A stretch of DNA of 64,000 nucleotides from Blumeriella jaapii (GCA_009599575.1 VWND01000001.1:2170001-2234000), one strand, 5' to 3'. Shown: positions 1-11,927, counted from the first letter of the stretch. The notes: generated by a model not told the origin, from the letters alone. Program-made: numbers and translations.

Positions 1-230
1 AAATTATTGTATTATAACATTGTTTTTCATAATTATTAGCTTTGATTTAAGCTTACTTTTTTTTGTTTCAAATATTTTTTATAAGTTTCCGATCGGGTTA
101 AAATCCGGCAAAAAAAGCCCTAATTTCATACTTATATTACGAAACCATAGCTTAACAATATGCGCTTTATAACTTGAAATATTATTTTGCATTTAATTGC
201 TATCGTCGTAAAAGATCGTAGAAAAGAAGT
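1..230. other. AT-rich, RIP-like edge sequence
   Basis: Strongly AT-rich, stop-dense sequence at the left window edge, unlike the GC-moderate DNA that follows from about 240. It resembles the RIP-mutated transposon DNA of the 18-58 kb block and is probably the end of another degenerate repeat. I see no gene, LTR or recognisable domain in it. Confidence 0.5.
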
Positions 231-506
231 TGTTAAAAATGTCGAGATATATGGCGGTTGTAATAAATAACGGTCCGATGCACACGCGCACATTCATGTG
301 TCCACGTACTGTAGGTCTTGCGAAAGGCATGCATGGATGGCTCCTCCGTCGTCTGGAGCTTGATGTGCTGTACTGTAATGTACAGTACAGTACCTACCAG
401 TCGATCTTCTCACCTCGGAAAATCGGAAACTCGGGAAGTGAGTGTGGTACGGCGTGATGGAGTGTCGAGAGCGCGCGATGCCTATATTTGTATGTACTTC
501 CATGGA

Positions 507-626
507 GGGGGGGGGGGGGGTGGGGGGGTTGTTGTTGGAGGAGGAGGAGGAGGAGTAGAGGGCACGTGATGCCGTGACTCCTTTTTTGCGTATAATCCGC
601 GTTTGCAAGCTACAGTATGGAGAAAG

Positions 627-674
<48 letters not shown>
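507..674. repeat. poly-G tract and (GA)n microsatellite
   Basis: A G14-T-G7 tract lies at 507-528, followed by GAG-rich sequence, and a long (GA)n run lies at 631-674. These runs create spurious ORFs on both strands. The stretch 230-1100 otherwise holds nothing I can support as a gene. Confidence 0.9.
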
Positions 675-678
<4 letters not shown>

Positions 679-1103
679 TAGCTTGCGCCCTAGACGAGAT
701 TACAACCAGATACGACTGCATTGCGATACAACATGTGGCCTGCCTCGGCCTTTTCAGCATTCAGCCACGCAGAAACTCGCCTCCGAGCTGCTGCCAGGGG
801 TCTCAGAAGCAGCAGCAGCTTTCACGTAGAAGTGGAGTCTCAGCTCTCGGGTCCAGGGAGAACACCTGCTGTGGAACGTTTTATTTAATCATCGAATGTT
901 TAACCCCTTTCTCTTTTCGTTCGTTTGTTACTTCATGACTGTAAGCTACCGCCAATTCCGAGCCCCGTCGAAACCCTTTTGATTGTCAAAGCGACAGCTA
1001 TCGATCGTTAGAAAACAGCCATACGCGTTGTCTTTGCTTCTGACTTGTTTGATTGCTTACCGCTCTTCGTGTTTGCGTCTGGCATTGCTTCCCTCGTCTC
1101 GAT

Positions 1104-1892
1104 TCAAGGCAAGGCGGTAGGGTTCCGTCTCGGGATTCGACTTTCAGAATGTGGTGATTCCCTCTTTGTCCGTGGAGGCTTTTCCGTCTTGACGCTCTCC
1201 GTGCCGCTCTCATCACTACTGTACCTCAAATCCTGCTCGACACGCTCTCTACCCGTCTCGCTGTAGCCCTCCTCTCGACCCTCCCTCTCCATCTGGAAGT
1301 TCGCGTTATCCCCATCACGCTCGCTCCCCCTCGCCCCTCTCCGCCCCTCGTTCTCCTCATGCCCTCCCCCTCTCCTCTCATCCAGCTCATACTCCACCAG
1401 CGGCACCGTCTCGATCTCCCACTTCCCCCGTTGCAGAATGTGGCAGTTGAACCACGGGCCCTCATGCACATCGCACCTAAACTTGAGATACTCCCAGCGC
1501 CCGACCCAAGGCGCGACCCAAGGCCCGGCCCGCGGCGCCACCATCGCCGGCGCGAGCTCGAGGAAGACCTCGTCGCTCGCCGGATCCGGGCAGAAGAAGC
1601 GGATCGAGTCGCGCTCCGCGTTGCGGAACCGCTCGACGCGAATCACGTAGGCGGCCTGCTCGAGAGCCTGGGCTAACCGCGTGGCGGAGACGGCGGCCGA
1701 AGCCGGGACCGCGTCCGAGGGACCAGGCCCGGCCGGCGACGTGTTCATCATGTGCCAGCCGAAGCGGAAGAGCTCGGTCGCGATGCGGCCGCGGAGGGAG
1801 CTGTGCGTGTAGCAGGAGCGGCAGCAGAAGATGGGCTGCGCGCTGGGAGCGTGCGCGGCTCTGTGATGGCTTCGGTCAGTCTGCTGATGCAT
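1104..1892 (-). CDS. hypothetical protein, 262 aa, charged C-terminus
   Basis: Single open frame of 262 codons on the minus strand. The N-terminal part contains a Cys-rich patch (FCCRSC near residue 23) and then an ordered-looking region, residues about 70-165, rich in aromatics (FFCPDPASDEVFLEL, GRWEYLKFRCDVHEGPWFNCHILQRG). The last 95 residues are low-complexity, Glu/Arg/Gly/Ser-rich and probably disordered. The start is the most upstream Met; a second Met pair lies near residue 48 (WHMMNTS) and could be the real start. The 5' flank holds a (GT)n run (1915-1939) that looks like leader or promoter DNA. I do not recognise the family. The folded core makes a real gene likely, but exon structure was not confirmed. 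Confidence 0.55.
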   Translation of the reverse strand: MHQQTDRSHHRAAHAPSAQPIFCCRSCYTHSSLRGRIATELFRFGWHMMNTSPAGPGPSDAVPASAAVSATRLAQALEQAAYVIRVERFRNAERDSIRFFCPDPASDEVFLELAPAMVAPRAGPWVAPWVGRWEYLKFRCDVHEGPWFNCHILQRGKWEIETVPLVEYELDERRGGGHEENEGRRGARGSERDGDNANFQMEREGREEGYSETGRERVEQDLRYSSDESGTESVKTEKPPRTKRESPHSESRIPRRNPTALP

Positions 1893-2601
1893 GCATGAAT
1901 GGTGCTGTGGGAACTTGTGTGTGTGTGTGTGTGTGTGTGACTGTGGGGGTTGAGGGGCGTGATTACCTCTTTGGAGAGGTCGGTGTGTTGTTCATCGTGG
2001 ATGGATGAGCTCAGATGACTGTGGGAGGTGGTGTGTCGGGAGGATGTAAAAGCAGATCTGAAGAGCTGTCTCGAGGAAATCTTGTATGTGGGCTTGAAGT
2101 TTCTCTGCAGGACAGTCGAGTAAAGGACAATAGGAGTCATTCGTTCAATCCCCACAAAATAGAGCTAAGCGAAATCAGACCAAACAAAACAAAACAAAAC
2201 AAAACACACCAAAACAAAGAAAGGGGATAGCACATCGGCTAAGCCACAAAGATCGATTTCAAAACTCGGGCTCGACTTCACCTGGGGGATTACATTCTCG
2301 CCTTGACCCTGCCTTCGATACATAATTCTTGGACTCTCTCTGCCACACCGGAGGAAAAAATATAGCATCACACAAAAAGACAGAGGTCAGTTACGGGTGT
2401 CGAGTACCCAGAGCTCAACGAATCGCTGCCTACGATGCTCACAGCATTTGCCAGAAACACACGAGAACAGCAAACAAAACAAACGGACTTACCAGCTCCG
2501 CCCGCCCCATAGACACGTATCACATCGCCTGTTCGGACTTGCTGGCGTCTCTCTGGGGATGGAACGCCGCTGCTGCCCTGTTATCGTTGCCTCCGGGTTA
2601 G

Positions 2602-2928
2602 TCATAGTGGTCTGTGGTAAGGAGGGAAAAGCGAGTACCAAAGACTTGCCCATCCGTGACCCAGATCCCCGGGGAGATCTCTCGCTACGATGGTGCTGTT
2701 GTTCTCGTTTGAGAGCACGGAAGCGTATGCTAGACCTGTAAGTCCCACCACCATTGATGCCGATAGACCGAGCCATTCTTGCCGGTTGGGGCTCTGGGGT
2801 GGTTGGGGGGAGGTATTCGGATGAAAAGGCCGCTGGTATCCCACTTTCAAACGTGTGTCGGCCGCTGCTGATCGATGAACACAATTGCTACTTTTACTGG
2901 CTCGCGTTCTACTCGGCGAGCGGATCAT
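2602..2928 (-). CDS. possible small membrane protein (weak)
   Basis: A 108-codon minus-strand frame with one plausible membrane segment (WLGLSASMVVGLTGLAYASV) near residues 52-71, followed by a polar segment. A second minus-strand frame (2489-2884) overlaps it, and a consensus plus-strand donor (CTGTAAGT at 2736-2743) argues for alternative structures. I cannot decide which strand, if either, is coding. Elsewhere between 1893 and 3840 I see no firm gene. Confidence 0.22.
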   Translation of the reverse strand: MIRSPSRTRASKSSNCVHRSAAADTRLKVGYQRPFHPNTSPQPPQSPNRQEWLGLSASMVVGLTGLAYASVLSNENNSTIVARDLPGDLGHGWASLWYSLFPPYHRPL

Positions 2929-3842
2929 AGCTATCTCGATGTAAGACGTCGAGAAGAGAGGTTAGAAAGAGTCCCCGCTCATTGTAGGGCCTGAACAAGC
3001 ACGTGTGTGGCTTGCTTGACGACGGCCCACAAGTCTTCGTCCCTCTGCTCTACTTGGCAACGATTGGAGAGCGTCTTCTCACTTTCGTTTTCAATACCAT
3101 AGCACGCTTGGCAAGGTACCTTACTTCTTGAATCCTACCCATCCTTGAGGTAACTCCGTTCTCTGACATCGAAAATCGTGGATGGGAATTGAAGACACAA
3201 GGTACAGGTGCATGTTTGTTGACTTTGCGCAGGCGCGCTGGCGAGTGGTAGCTAGGTGCCAGATGGCTAAGTACGGAGATGTTGTGCAAGTCAAAGTAGC
3301 AATCCATTCTTCCTAGATTAAGATCTGGCTGTGTTCTCTGTTGATGCCTCAAAGGCAGGTGTCTTGTCATACTTCCTGGAATGCTCCCGGTCCATTCTGC
3401 TTCAGACAATGTGAACGATATACGCACGGAGTGGGGGACTGTCGCGTGATGGATGAGAACACAGTTTCTCTAGTACCTATTCAAGCCTGCAGTCATTGGG
3501 GCAGAATAGTAAGGCGAAGGCCACAACATGGAGAGGGAAGCCTTTTTTCACAGTTCACCTTCGGCGCTCACCTTCCAAAGTGGGGTCGCGTAAAGCCAGC
3601 TCGCGATTTGATTGGCCGAATCTCCTCCGAGCAAAACATCAACACCATCCTCGACTGCGAGATCGAACACGACCTCCACCAAGACCTCGACTTCGATATC
3701 AACAGCAACATCGGCATTGAAAAAAGCCAAACCCACAAAGGCCACCGAAGAGGGATAAAAAGATCAGTGGCAGCAATGAGGTCATCGAGATCCAGCAATG
3801 GCATCCCCCTACCACAGAGCGATGCAAGGCCTCTGACAGCTC

Positions 3843-5368
3843 GAGGCTCACCTATCACTCCACCCAATAGCAGGTCAGGAAGATCTCCCATCACCCCAGA
3901 AGGACTCCTCCCGCGTGCGACGTCAACGGTCACCAGGACCCGGCCCCCCTTTCCACCCAACCCCTCCCATCTTGCTACAAACCCAAGCGATCCTCGAGTA
4001 CCGAGAGGAGGATCTTCCCACCCGGGGCAAGCTTCCAGGAGCAGAAGTGGTGTTCGAAAAGTTCGGGATATCCCTCGGTCTGCAAATGTAGCTTCGAGTC
4101 ATTATCCATTGAGAGGCCATGCGACTACAACCAATGTCCTACGGCCGGTCGGGGGGTCCAGTCTGGCTGCGCAGGCAAGTCGTGAGCAGTGGCCTCTGTA
4201 AGTATCTATCGGACTTGCTCAAGGTCATCTGCAAACAAGTGAACCTTCTCACACAATGCTTTTCGATTCGGAAGCGACTGGCTGACTCTTTTTTTTTCAG
4301 GGCTTGGCCGACTGGACCAGGGAATGGGATCGACAACGAGTCCATTCCAAGTACTTACAGAGCCCAAGATGATTTTGAGATTGCAATGGCCGGAGACCTT
4401 TTTTGTCCTTGCATTTCTCGATTCGAACACCAGGTCTTCAGATGTAGGTTCCCGTGTCAAGGATGCGCCTTGGACTGACTAATTTGAATCTACAGGTCAG
4501 GGAATAAACTTCTTCCATAACTGGGAGGCCAACATGATGAATACGGAGATCGGATACCGTTTCAGAACAGAAGTGCTGCGACGAGTGTTTACACCCTTCC
4601 CTTTCGTCCAACGTGGGACGTACACAAACCTGGACTACTCGAACCCCAGTGTCTGGTAGGTAGAGGTGGAGCCCGCGGCGCAATTGCGCATCCTCCTATT
4701 TTATCCTACTAGGTAGCTAACGTTCGATTGACCACAGGGATGCCTTGCATCAACAGCCAAGGGTGTTCCTCAGATTTTTCTGGGCCCTGACGTGGAACGT
4801 GTTTGGCAGCTGGGACAAACGGGCGGACAACGTCAGTCGACAAGAGGTAGCATCGTGGAGAGGTCAGGCTCATACATATGCCGCCATCTACAACGCAGTT
4901 TTGCAAGTCGACAACCAGTGGGAGATATTCGGGACAGACTTCTATCCTGAGGACCTCGATATCATGAGGCGAGCCGAGGAGCAGTTGCGGAAGCTCGTCA
5001 TCGAGATAGATGAAGAGTTCGAGGCGCCTGCAAACTTCCATGAACACGGATACGTGGGAGCCATTGCGCATTTGCGACCTTCAGTTGTCTCGCATATGGA
5101 GTTCCAAGGTCGCCGATCGAAGCCCGTTGCAGTGAAGGGTGATCCTGTCGGTGACATGCTGGCAGATGCAGAACGCTTCCGGGAACGTTACAAGACGCTC
5201 ATATCGACTGCAGATGTGAAAGATGAGGATAAGGGAAACAATGAGGGGTTTGGTCGCAGCGGACAAGTTGGGCGCCGTGACGCTGCTCCGGATCCTGGAA
5301 ATGACGAAGGCACGATCTCAACACGCATCCGAGAGCTGCGTCGAGAACGACGTCTAGTGTGGAAATGA
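3843..5368 (+). CDS. unknown multi-exon protein; 5' end unresolved, possible pseudogene
   Basis: The three 3' exons are well supported: 4301-4443, 4501-4655 and 4738-5368. Introns are 4198-4300 (GTAAGT, CTGAC branch, T9CAG), 4444-4500 (GTAGGT, CTGACTAAT branch) and 4656-4737 (GTAGGT, CTAAC branch, CACAG). The joined product reads through conserved-looking segments (MILRLQWPETFFVLAFLDS, NFFHNWEANMMNTEIGYRF, FFWALTWNVFGSWDKR) and ends in a charged tail. Upstream, a frame ending near 4086 (TQAILEYREEDLPTRGKLPG, VVFEKFGISLGL) looks like the same protein, but TAG at 4086-4088 and TGA at 4110-4112 interrupt it before the first splice donor. So there is an unrecognised intron or the gene is broken. 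An alternative acceptor at 4495 would put exon 2 in another, less protein-like frame. The true start was not found. I do not recognise the family. Confidence 0.5.
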
Positions 5369-7055
5369 GGGACTTTGTACATGTACGTTATGTGTAAGTT
5401 TGTAATTTTGAAGGGCGTTGCTTTTCATCTGGAGTTCGTACATTCAGACGAACGTCAGGCGCATAGTAGGAAGACCAAACATTGAGAACAGGATTGAGGA
5501 CCAGATAGCAGAAACTCGGTCCGACGTAAGAGGGCTTTGAGAGCGTCGACGGTCTTGACCATCGCCACAATGTATCTGAAATGATACCGCGTGCTCGAGA
5601 GTTCTTCGCCTTCATGAAAATACAGGATTTTCCATGTTAATTTCAAGACTCGAGAATGAGTGTGAGAAAGCCTATGACACCTGGTTGTCTGGCATAAAAT
5701 TGCAGGAGAGACCAATCGGTAATTAGGACCTGACTTGGAGGTGACGGATCTATCAGACTCCACCTAACCCCAAAGGTATATGGTCGCTTCGCTCTCCTGG
5801 ATCTAGAATCTGACGACAGACAACAGTTGGAGATTCGTAAAGCGATTCCAGTGTTTCAGCCATTGGCCAACAACGCGAGTATAACACAGTGCTCTGGATC
5901 GTTGATCCATTTGACACCCAACCGCAGGAAAACGCAGAAAGGAGCCACTTGGCATTTCACGCGGCATAACCAAAAAGCGACACCGCGTTCATCATTCAGA
6001 AGCCGGTTTCTCGGAACTTGCTCCTCAAGAACAAAACGATTGTGAAGCAGAGGTAAAGGCTTAAGCACTAACCGAGAAGAACGATTAGGCATGGCCAAAC
6101 CGCATGGATTCTGGACGACACCAAGACTCGGTCTATCAGTTAGCAGATTTACATACCAAACAATTGGTAGAGTGCCCGAAGGCTAGAATGACCCCTGGTA
6201 GGTTAGGGCTTTGCTTACTTGGCCAACATTAGAGATCCCTTATATTTATCCACCCAGTTGGGCTTCTTGCTACGGTGCTTCTCCAAGCACTATCGCATAC
6301 AGTGCACTATAGTAAGCTCAACGAACCTGATGCGGTGACACACGCCCAGGACAAGGTGAGTTCACTATCTTGTCAGCAGTGACCAACCAGCTGACGAAAG
6401 TTAGCGATATAAAAGAGCTCTGAGGCGCAGGATACATCTTAAGCTTTGTTGCCGGTTGCCAGACTCGACCGTACCGTTGTCCATCGCATCATCTTTACAT
6501 CACCGGGTTGATGGAAGTCGGATTTTTTGCCATTTGTGGCAGTTCTGTTCCGTGGAACCTGTGGATGTTTACATTGGTGTCGGTCGTGCAGCCTGACATC
6601 AACAAAACTCGGCGGCGCTTAACTGCAGATCAAGCGACCAACCATATCGTCAAGCGCGATCTCCCCCGTGCAGCGTCCTGCATCGTCAACCTCGTCGCCG
6701 CCGCCTCCATCACATCTTCAGGCGCTTCCATACTCTGTATGGAGTACGGAGTACACTACCGTATCCAGCCCAGCATTTCTTTCTACCAAGCGTTCCACTC
6801 GCACAGAGTCTTCAGGATGAGCTCCTCCAATAGCAGGCCCGTCAAGCCCCGTACCGCCCACCGCCTCGATGCAAGAGACCCAGCTCCCCTCCCGGCGTCT
6901 CGATATACCTATGTATATCACATATGGCAGCCGCTCAAATGGTCCGAGAGGATCAATAACTCCCATGCCGAGTTTGCGTTGCGATACATTCCGCCCCTCG
7001 GTGAGCAACGCGAGACTTATGGGCCGTTTCGATCGCTCGCGAGGAGAATAGCGCC
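5369..7055. other. intergenic, no supported gene
   Basis: GC-moderate spacer between the unknown gene and the membrane-protein gene. It contains only short overlapping frames without conserved-looking stretches or good splice sites. The last 550 bp (6508-7055) is open in one frame but low in protein character, and is more likely promoter and 5' leader of the gene starting at 7056. Confidence 0.5.
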
Positions 7056-8580
7056 ATGTACATAGGGAGCAAGGCAGCGATCAAGACTCAAGTGATCGGG
7101 CACCTCATCTTTCTCAGTACGGCGAATATTCTTTACGACATTCCGAAGAACAACCCGTTGAACATTCACTGGGACCCAGCACCGGCACCAGAAGACGGAC
7201 CCCCGCTATCAGCTGGAGCATCGAGAGACAAATCACTCATCCCAGCCCAGGTCGGCGCCATCGTCGGATCGTACCTCTTCTTTGTTTGCACGGTGGTAGT
7301 ACTGCTCGTGGTCTTGGGCCGTAGGCTACGCCGTCGGATCCAGACTTCCTCCCGAGCTCTCGATATAGAGATGGTAGAGACCGCCTTTCCCAAAACAACA
7401 CCGCTCCCAACAAAGCCCGTCTCACCGGGCTCGCAAGGAGAACAGAGACACTATACGTGGTCTCCTCCAGCCAACGATACGAAGAACCCGTACATCATCC
7501 CCAGTCTTACTGCTTCGCCTACGACGCCTTCGGGTATCGAGAATCCGTGTGTTGACACCAGGATCGTTGAGGCCGACCGCGACATGTTGCAGCGAGACCT
7601 GGAAGATATATATGCTCATGTGATGGAGCAGGAGGAGGCAAAGGCCAATGGAGTGAACGTAAAGGAGATGCCTCTTCCTCCACAATTACAGGAGATTGGG
7701 CCGGTACCGACGTCTCCACCAGCACGACACAGCTTCTTATCATCGAAGAGGTCCGGAAAATCTCGCCCTACGACTCTCGACTTCGACGAAGCGAAGTCAC
7801 ACAGAACTCACTCGCGAACTTCGTCGCTGATCTCTTCGCTAAAATCTCCCCTAAGATCTCCAAAGCGAAAGTCAATTCGAGACATGCATATCTTCGCCGA
7901 TTGCAACCCCAGGATCAGCCATTGCGTCAGACGGAGGTCCCCTCAGCCCTCGATACTACACCCCTCCTCCACCCCCTCCAGTGCCACAGGATCAAGTCCC
8001 GCTTACCCATTCCCGAAACACCTCCAGCGCTTCTCAGAGTCGCCCGGCAGCAGAGCAACTATGGTCCTACAGACACAGTCCGAGTTTCGGCCCCCGACAT
8101 GGCCGTAGCCCATCCCAAGCATCAGTACACACCCAAGGGTCTTCCAGGCGCCACAGCCGCAACAACGACCCCGGATCGGCTGTTTCCGCGACATCCACGA
8201 CACCTCTCTTCCTCCCACCTGCGCCTGCTCATCACAACCAAAGCCCTGGCACAGCCTCCAGCAGCAACCCGTCCCCACGTCCTCTCCCATTTCGCTCTTT
8301 CGAGCCAGCTCTCCAATCACCGTCATTAGTTCCTGCGACAAAAACTACTGTTTTAGAGCGAAACACTCCATTGAATGGACCACACACGGGCGGTCTCAGG
8401 ACACCTTGGACCGCCGGCGCGGTACCGTATAGCCCTTACCAGCCCTACTCGCCGGTGATGATCATCACCCCACGTCTGGTGACAAAAGAGGAGCTCAAGG
8501 CGAAGAAAAAGGCCGAGAGCCGCGCGCCCGTCCTAGAGATGATCAAGGGAGATGATGAGATCTGGGATTCCGGGTATTAG
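7056..8580 (+). CDS. single-pass membrane protein with one apparent frameshift
   Basis: Fungal membrane protein of about 507 aa if one frame break is ignored. Residues 36-60 carry a Pro-rich motif (DPAPAPEDGPPLSA), residues 66-88 form a transmembrane segment followed by an arginine stop-transfer (GRRLRRRI), and the rest is a long Ser/Pro-rich, probably cytosolic tail. The C-terminus (PYSPYQPYSPVMIITPRLVT, DDEIWDSGY) resembles a conserved end I know from uncharacterised Pezizomycotina proteins. The frame runs from 7056 to about codon 277 (7884) and then continues in the +1 frame from 7888 (ISSPIATPGSAIASDGGPLS) to the TAG at 8578-8580. No intron can explain this, because expected residues sit on both sides of the break. 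Either one extra base (or two missing), a sequencing error, or a real lesion. The start is the first Met; an acceptor-like CTTTCTCAG near 7117 leaves open an alternative first exon. Function unknown. Confidence 0.7.
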
Positions 8581-9589
8581 GGATGATCTATCACATGTAG
8601 CGGATGGTGGAACCCTCCGTGCAAAGAGGCTTGAAGTTCTGTGTGATGTTCATTGCACATTTTGCTATTTCGCTGCGGCTCGCTGTTGCCGTGATGGGGG
8701 CTTTGTCTGGTGTGAAGCACGGGGTTAGGGGTTGTGATACCATGTATGATGAATGTGGCAGCTCGACACTCGAGACAGAACGAGCAATACAAACATTTCC
8801 ATAAGCAAACAACGCAGCATATTATATCAGGATCATTGCAAATTCAGTTAGCAGTATCTATACGTAGAATGCGTCCGAAATTCCAAATTATCTGAATTGC
8901 GCAGAGTGTACCTCTACCTCTGTACGACGTTCTGAACTCGAACACGGTTAGAATAACATCCCCCGAAAAAAAAGTCCTCGTCGACCAGGCGCGTACCAGC
9001 CAACCGCTTGCAGAAGAACTCGCGACACTGTGCACCAGTGGAACGGCAAGGTTTTCCCACGCAAGTATTGCTTTGTGGGAGCTTGGATATGTTCTACTTC
9101 AACAGTATCTTTGTAAACCAAGCAAGTACCGAAAACGATCGGAAATTCAGGTCCTGGGATAGGCAGGGCCCACTACACCAGAGACAGGAGGGTGGTGGTG
9201 TAATTGTTGGAGGTTAATCTATTAGAGTACTAGATTAGGTCCGCTCAGAAAATGCTGAATCGGTCGATTACATAGTTGGGTCGTAACTTGGAAAACGTAG
9301 ACCCGGTCTCCCCTTGATTCGGTTTTGTTTACGTGCTCGAACCGAAGGGCTCGAAGCGAACTGTTCTAGAGTCACGTGACAACCCGACACCCCAGTGAAG
9401 CATAGTGTTTCAGGGTCAATCTCGGCTAATACAGTACATCGCAACGTTTCCAGACGTGCACGATTTCAAGCTCCCAACTCCCATCTTGCATGGCTTCGAG
9501 ATATCTATGTGAGCCTGGAATCCGCGTCGCTCGATTTCCTCCGCCTCTCTAGTACCCGCCGCGTTCCTGGCTCTCGACCACCCGAGATC
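8581..9589. other. intergenic, probable 3' and 5' UTRs
   Basis: Spacer between two plus-strand genes. A frame opens from 9395 in phase with the next gene, but the conserved protein begins at the Met at 9590. I see nothing else I can name. Confidence 0.5.
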
Positions 9590-11491
9590 ATGGCCCGGTC
9601 CAAGCCAGCGAAGAAGGCCAGCTCGCCCAAGCCTCCACCACCAGGCGCACCACTCCTCACGCAGGAGAACTTCGAAAAGGAGCTCCAGTCCCTCGCGGCG
9701 CAAGCCCGAGCAGACACCTGGGGCAGGTGGGCGATGGCGCAGGCCTGGATCCTGGCCCAGTCCGGCACGCTGCTCGCCCTGGCCGCCGTCTACTCCAACG
9801 TGTCGCGGCTCAGCCTGTCGCCCGTCTACGGTGGCATCCCGGCCTCCATCTTGCACTCCCGGGGAGTGGTGACAGCCTGCTTCATCGGCTGGTCGTCGAA
9901 CCTTTTCTGGCGCCGGCGGCTGCCCGTCACGCCGCAGAAGTTGCTGCCGCTCATCGCGGCCTACATCCCCGTGGTGCAGTTCTTCCTCTTCAAAGTGAGC
10001 GGGAGGCTGGGGGCTGTCTATGGCCCGATCGTGACGGAGAGCTTGACCTTTCTCCCGCTGCTGCTGCTGTCTGTTTCATCCACGGCGACTCTCTTGGAGG
10101 ATCTGGAAATGAGCCCCGGGTGGGCTCAGTGGCTGACGGATGCCCTGCCTGGGGTCCTGTCGTATTCCTTTTTCAAGGGGATGGAGCATCTCTCGATGAA
10201 CAGTATCCAGAGAAGCATCGGGGCGTCGTTCTTCCAAACCCGGTTAGGATTGCAGGTCATACTCAGTGGGCTTTACACGATCTTTGCGCCTTCGAAGCTG
10301 CTGCTCTTCACCATCCCAGCATTGCTGCACACGGCGTTATTCAACGTCCACGTCCCGTACTCCTACACGACCTCTGCGCTCAACGCGACTCTGCAGCAGT
10401 CAAACTGGACACTCCTCGAGAGACGAGAATCCGTCACGGGATACATCTCTATCCTGGAGAGTGCCGAGCAGCGCTTCCGGGCCATGCGATGCGACCACAG
10501 CCTCCTAGGCGGCGAGTGGCTCGTGAAAGCCAGCAGGAACGCCATGCCCGAGCCCATTTACGGCGTCTTCGTCATGTTAGAAGCCATCCGACTGGTGGAG
10601 CTAGAAAAGCCCATTCGGGATTCGGAGGCGAAGGCTCTCGTCGTGTAAGTCCTGGCTCCTCCGTGGTAGACACCAAGAACACGTGATGCTAAGCTATTTC
10701 AGGGGCTTGGGCATCGGCACGACTCCAGCCGCTCTGATTGCACATGGGATCGAGACGACGATTGTAGAGATCGATCCGGTGGTCCATGAGTTCGCGACCA
10801 AGTACTTCAACCTGCCCAAGAAACACAAGATAGTCATCGCGGATGCCGTGGCTTACGCCCGCGAGCTAGCGCAAACGGACGAGAAGTACGACTACGTCGT
10901 GCACGACGTCTTTACAGGTGGCGCCGAGCCCATAGAGCTCTTCACGTACGAGTTCCTGGAGGACCTGAACGCGATCCTGAAGCCCGGCGGCGTGATTGCC
11001 ATCGTAAGTACCCGCCTGCCCTCCCCCCGCCATCGAAATTTCAGCTAGCAGATAATAACAAACCCCGCCACTCCCCCCAGAACTACGCCGGCGACCTCCT
11101 CCTCCCCTCGGCCCGCCTCATCATCCGCACCATCCTCCGCGTCTTCCGCACGTGCCGCATCTTCCGCGAATCCGCGCCGCCCAGCGCCGCGCAGCTCGCC
11201 TCCGACGGCCGCGACTTCATCAACACGGTCCTCTTCTGCACCTCCGGCGCCGCCGCCGTCACCTTCCGGCCGCCCCTCGAGCCGGACTTCCTCGGCAGCC
11301 GCGCGAGGAAGGCGTACATGCTGCCCAAGCACGAGGCCGACCGCGCCGCCTTCGAAGAGAGCGACGGCCCGGGCGACGTGTTGAGGCGCAACGAGACGGA
11401 CCGCTTGGCGGCCTGGGTGCACACCGGCGGCCTGGGGCATTGGGCGATCATGAGGACTGTTATCCCGCCCGTGGTGTGGGAGAATTGGTGA
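9590..11491 (+). CDS. membrane protein with spermidine/spermine-synthase (SAM-dependent) fold
   Basis: Three exons: 9590-10644, 10703-11003 and 11081-11491, giving 588 aa. Introns of 58 bp (GTAAGT, GCTAAGC branch, TTTCAG) and 77 bp (GTAAGT, CCCCCCAG) join in frame across VVGLGIGT and AIINYAGD. Residues 50-260 contain several hydrophobic segments (near 51-70, 117-133, 150-167, 225-250), so the N-terminal half is membrane-embedded. The C-terminal half is a Rossmann-like spermidine-synthase domain: glycine motif VVGLGIGTTP at about 351-360, acidic VEIDPVV, then DAVAYARE, DYVVHDVFTGG and LKPGGVIAI. These are the hallmarks of the polyamine-synthase/methyltransferase superfamily. Fungal proteins with this membrane plus synthase-fold arrangement are generally uncharacterised; the substrate is unknown. 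In-frame codons extend upstream to 9395, but the Met at 9590 starts a typical basic N-terminus. Confidence 0.85.
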
Positions 11492-11602
11492 GGGGGAGGT
11501 AAGGTGAAGAGGTGGGAATGGTTGTTTTGTCTACGCTGGTTGCAAAAAAGAAGGTATGTATATACCTACCTAGGTCTGTACTGTAGAAGTGAACTTGTAT
11601 GG

Positions 11603-11892
11603 ATCATATTATCGTTAAGCGAAAAGCGATGTATTATACTGTACCTAAATATTCAAATAAGTATAATTAACGATATTATTGTAAAACATATGCCAGATTT
11701 GATACGATAATATGATTTCATATGATATGATATGATATGAGATGGTGCTGTAAATAAGTAAGCGTCAGTTGGGTTGGATCATATTATCGTTAAGCGAAAA
11801 GCGATGTATTATACTGTATTGTAAACACTTAAATAAGTATAATTAGCGATATTGTTGTAAAACACATACCAGATTTGATACGATAATATGAT
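11603..11892. repeat. tandem pair of inverted-repeat-ended units (MITE-like)
   Basis: Two similar AT-rich units, 11603-11716 and 11778-11892, each start with ATCATATTATCGT and end with its exact reverse complement, ACGATAATATGAT. The interiors match closely (GTTAAGCGAAAAGCGATGTA shared). The units are 175 bp apart, and a flanking GCGTCAGTTGGGTT also occurs after each (11763 and 11912), so the larger segment was tandemly duplicated. They lie just downstream of the synthase-like gene. They could be miniature inverted-repeat elements or a duplicated hairpin. Confidence 0.7.
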
Positions 11893-11927
11893 ATGATAGA
11901 TGGGTAGGTAGGCGTCAGTTGGGTTAG

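Noticed and set aside
2120..2160. GTTCAATCCCC resembling a tRNA T-arm
   Set aside because: No matching acceptor, D-arm or anticodon stem upstream; no tRNA gene could be folded here, and none was found by eye elsewhere in the window.
9727..10686. 319-codon plus-strand frame overlapping the synthase-like gene
   Set aside because: Out-of-phase shadow rich in Arg/Ala/Pro. The other frame has membrane segments and splices to the SAM-binding domain.
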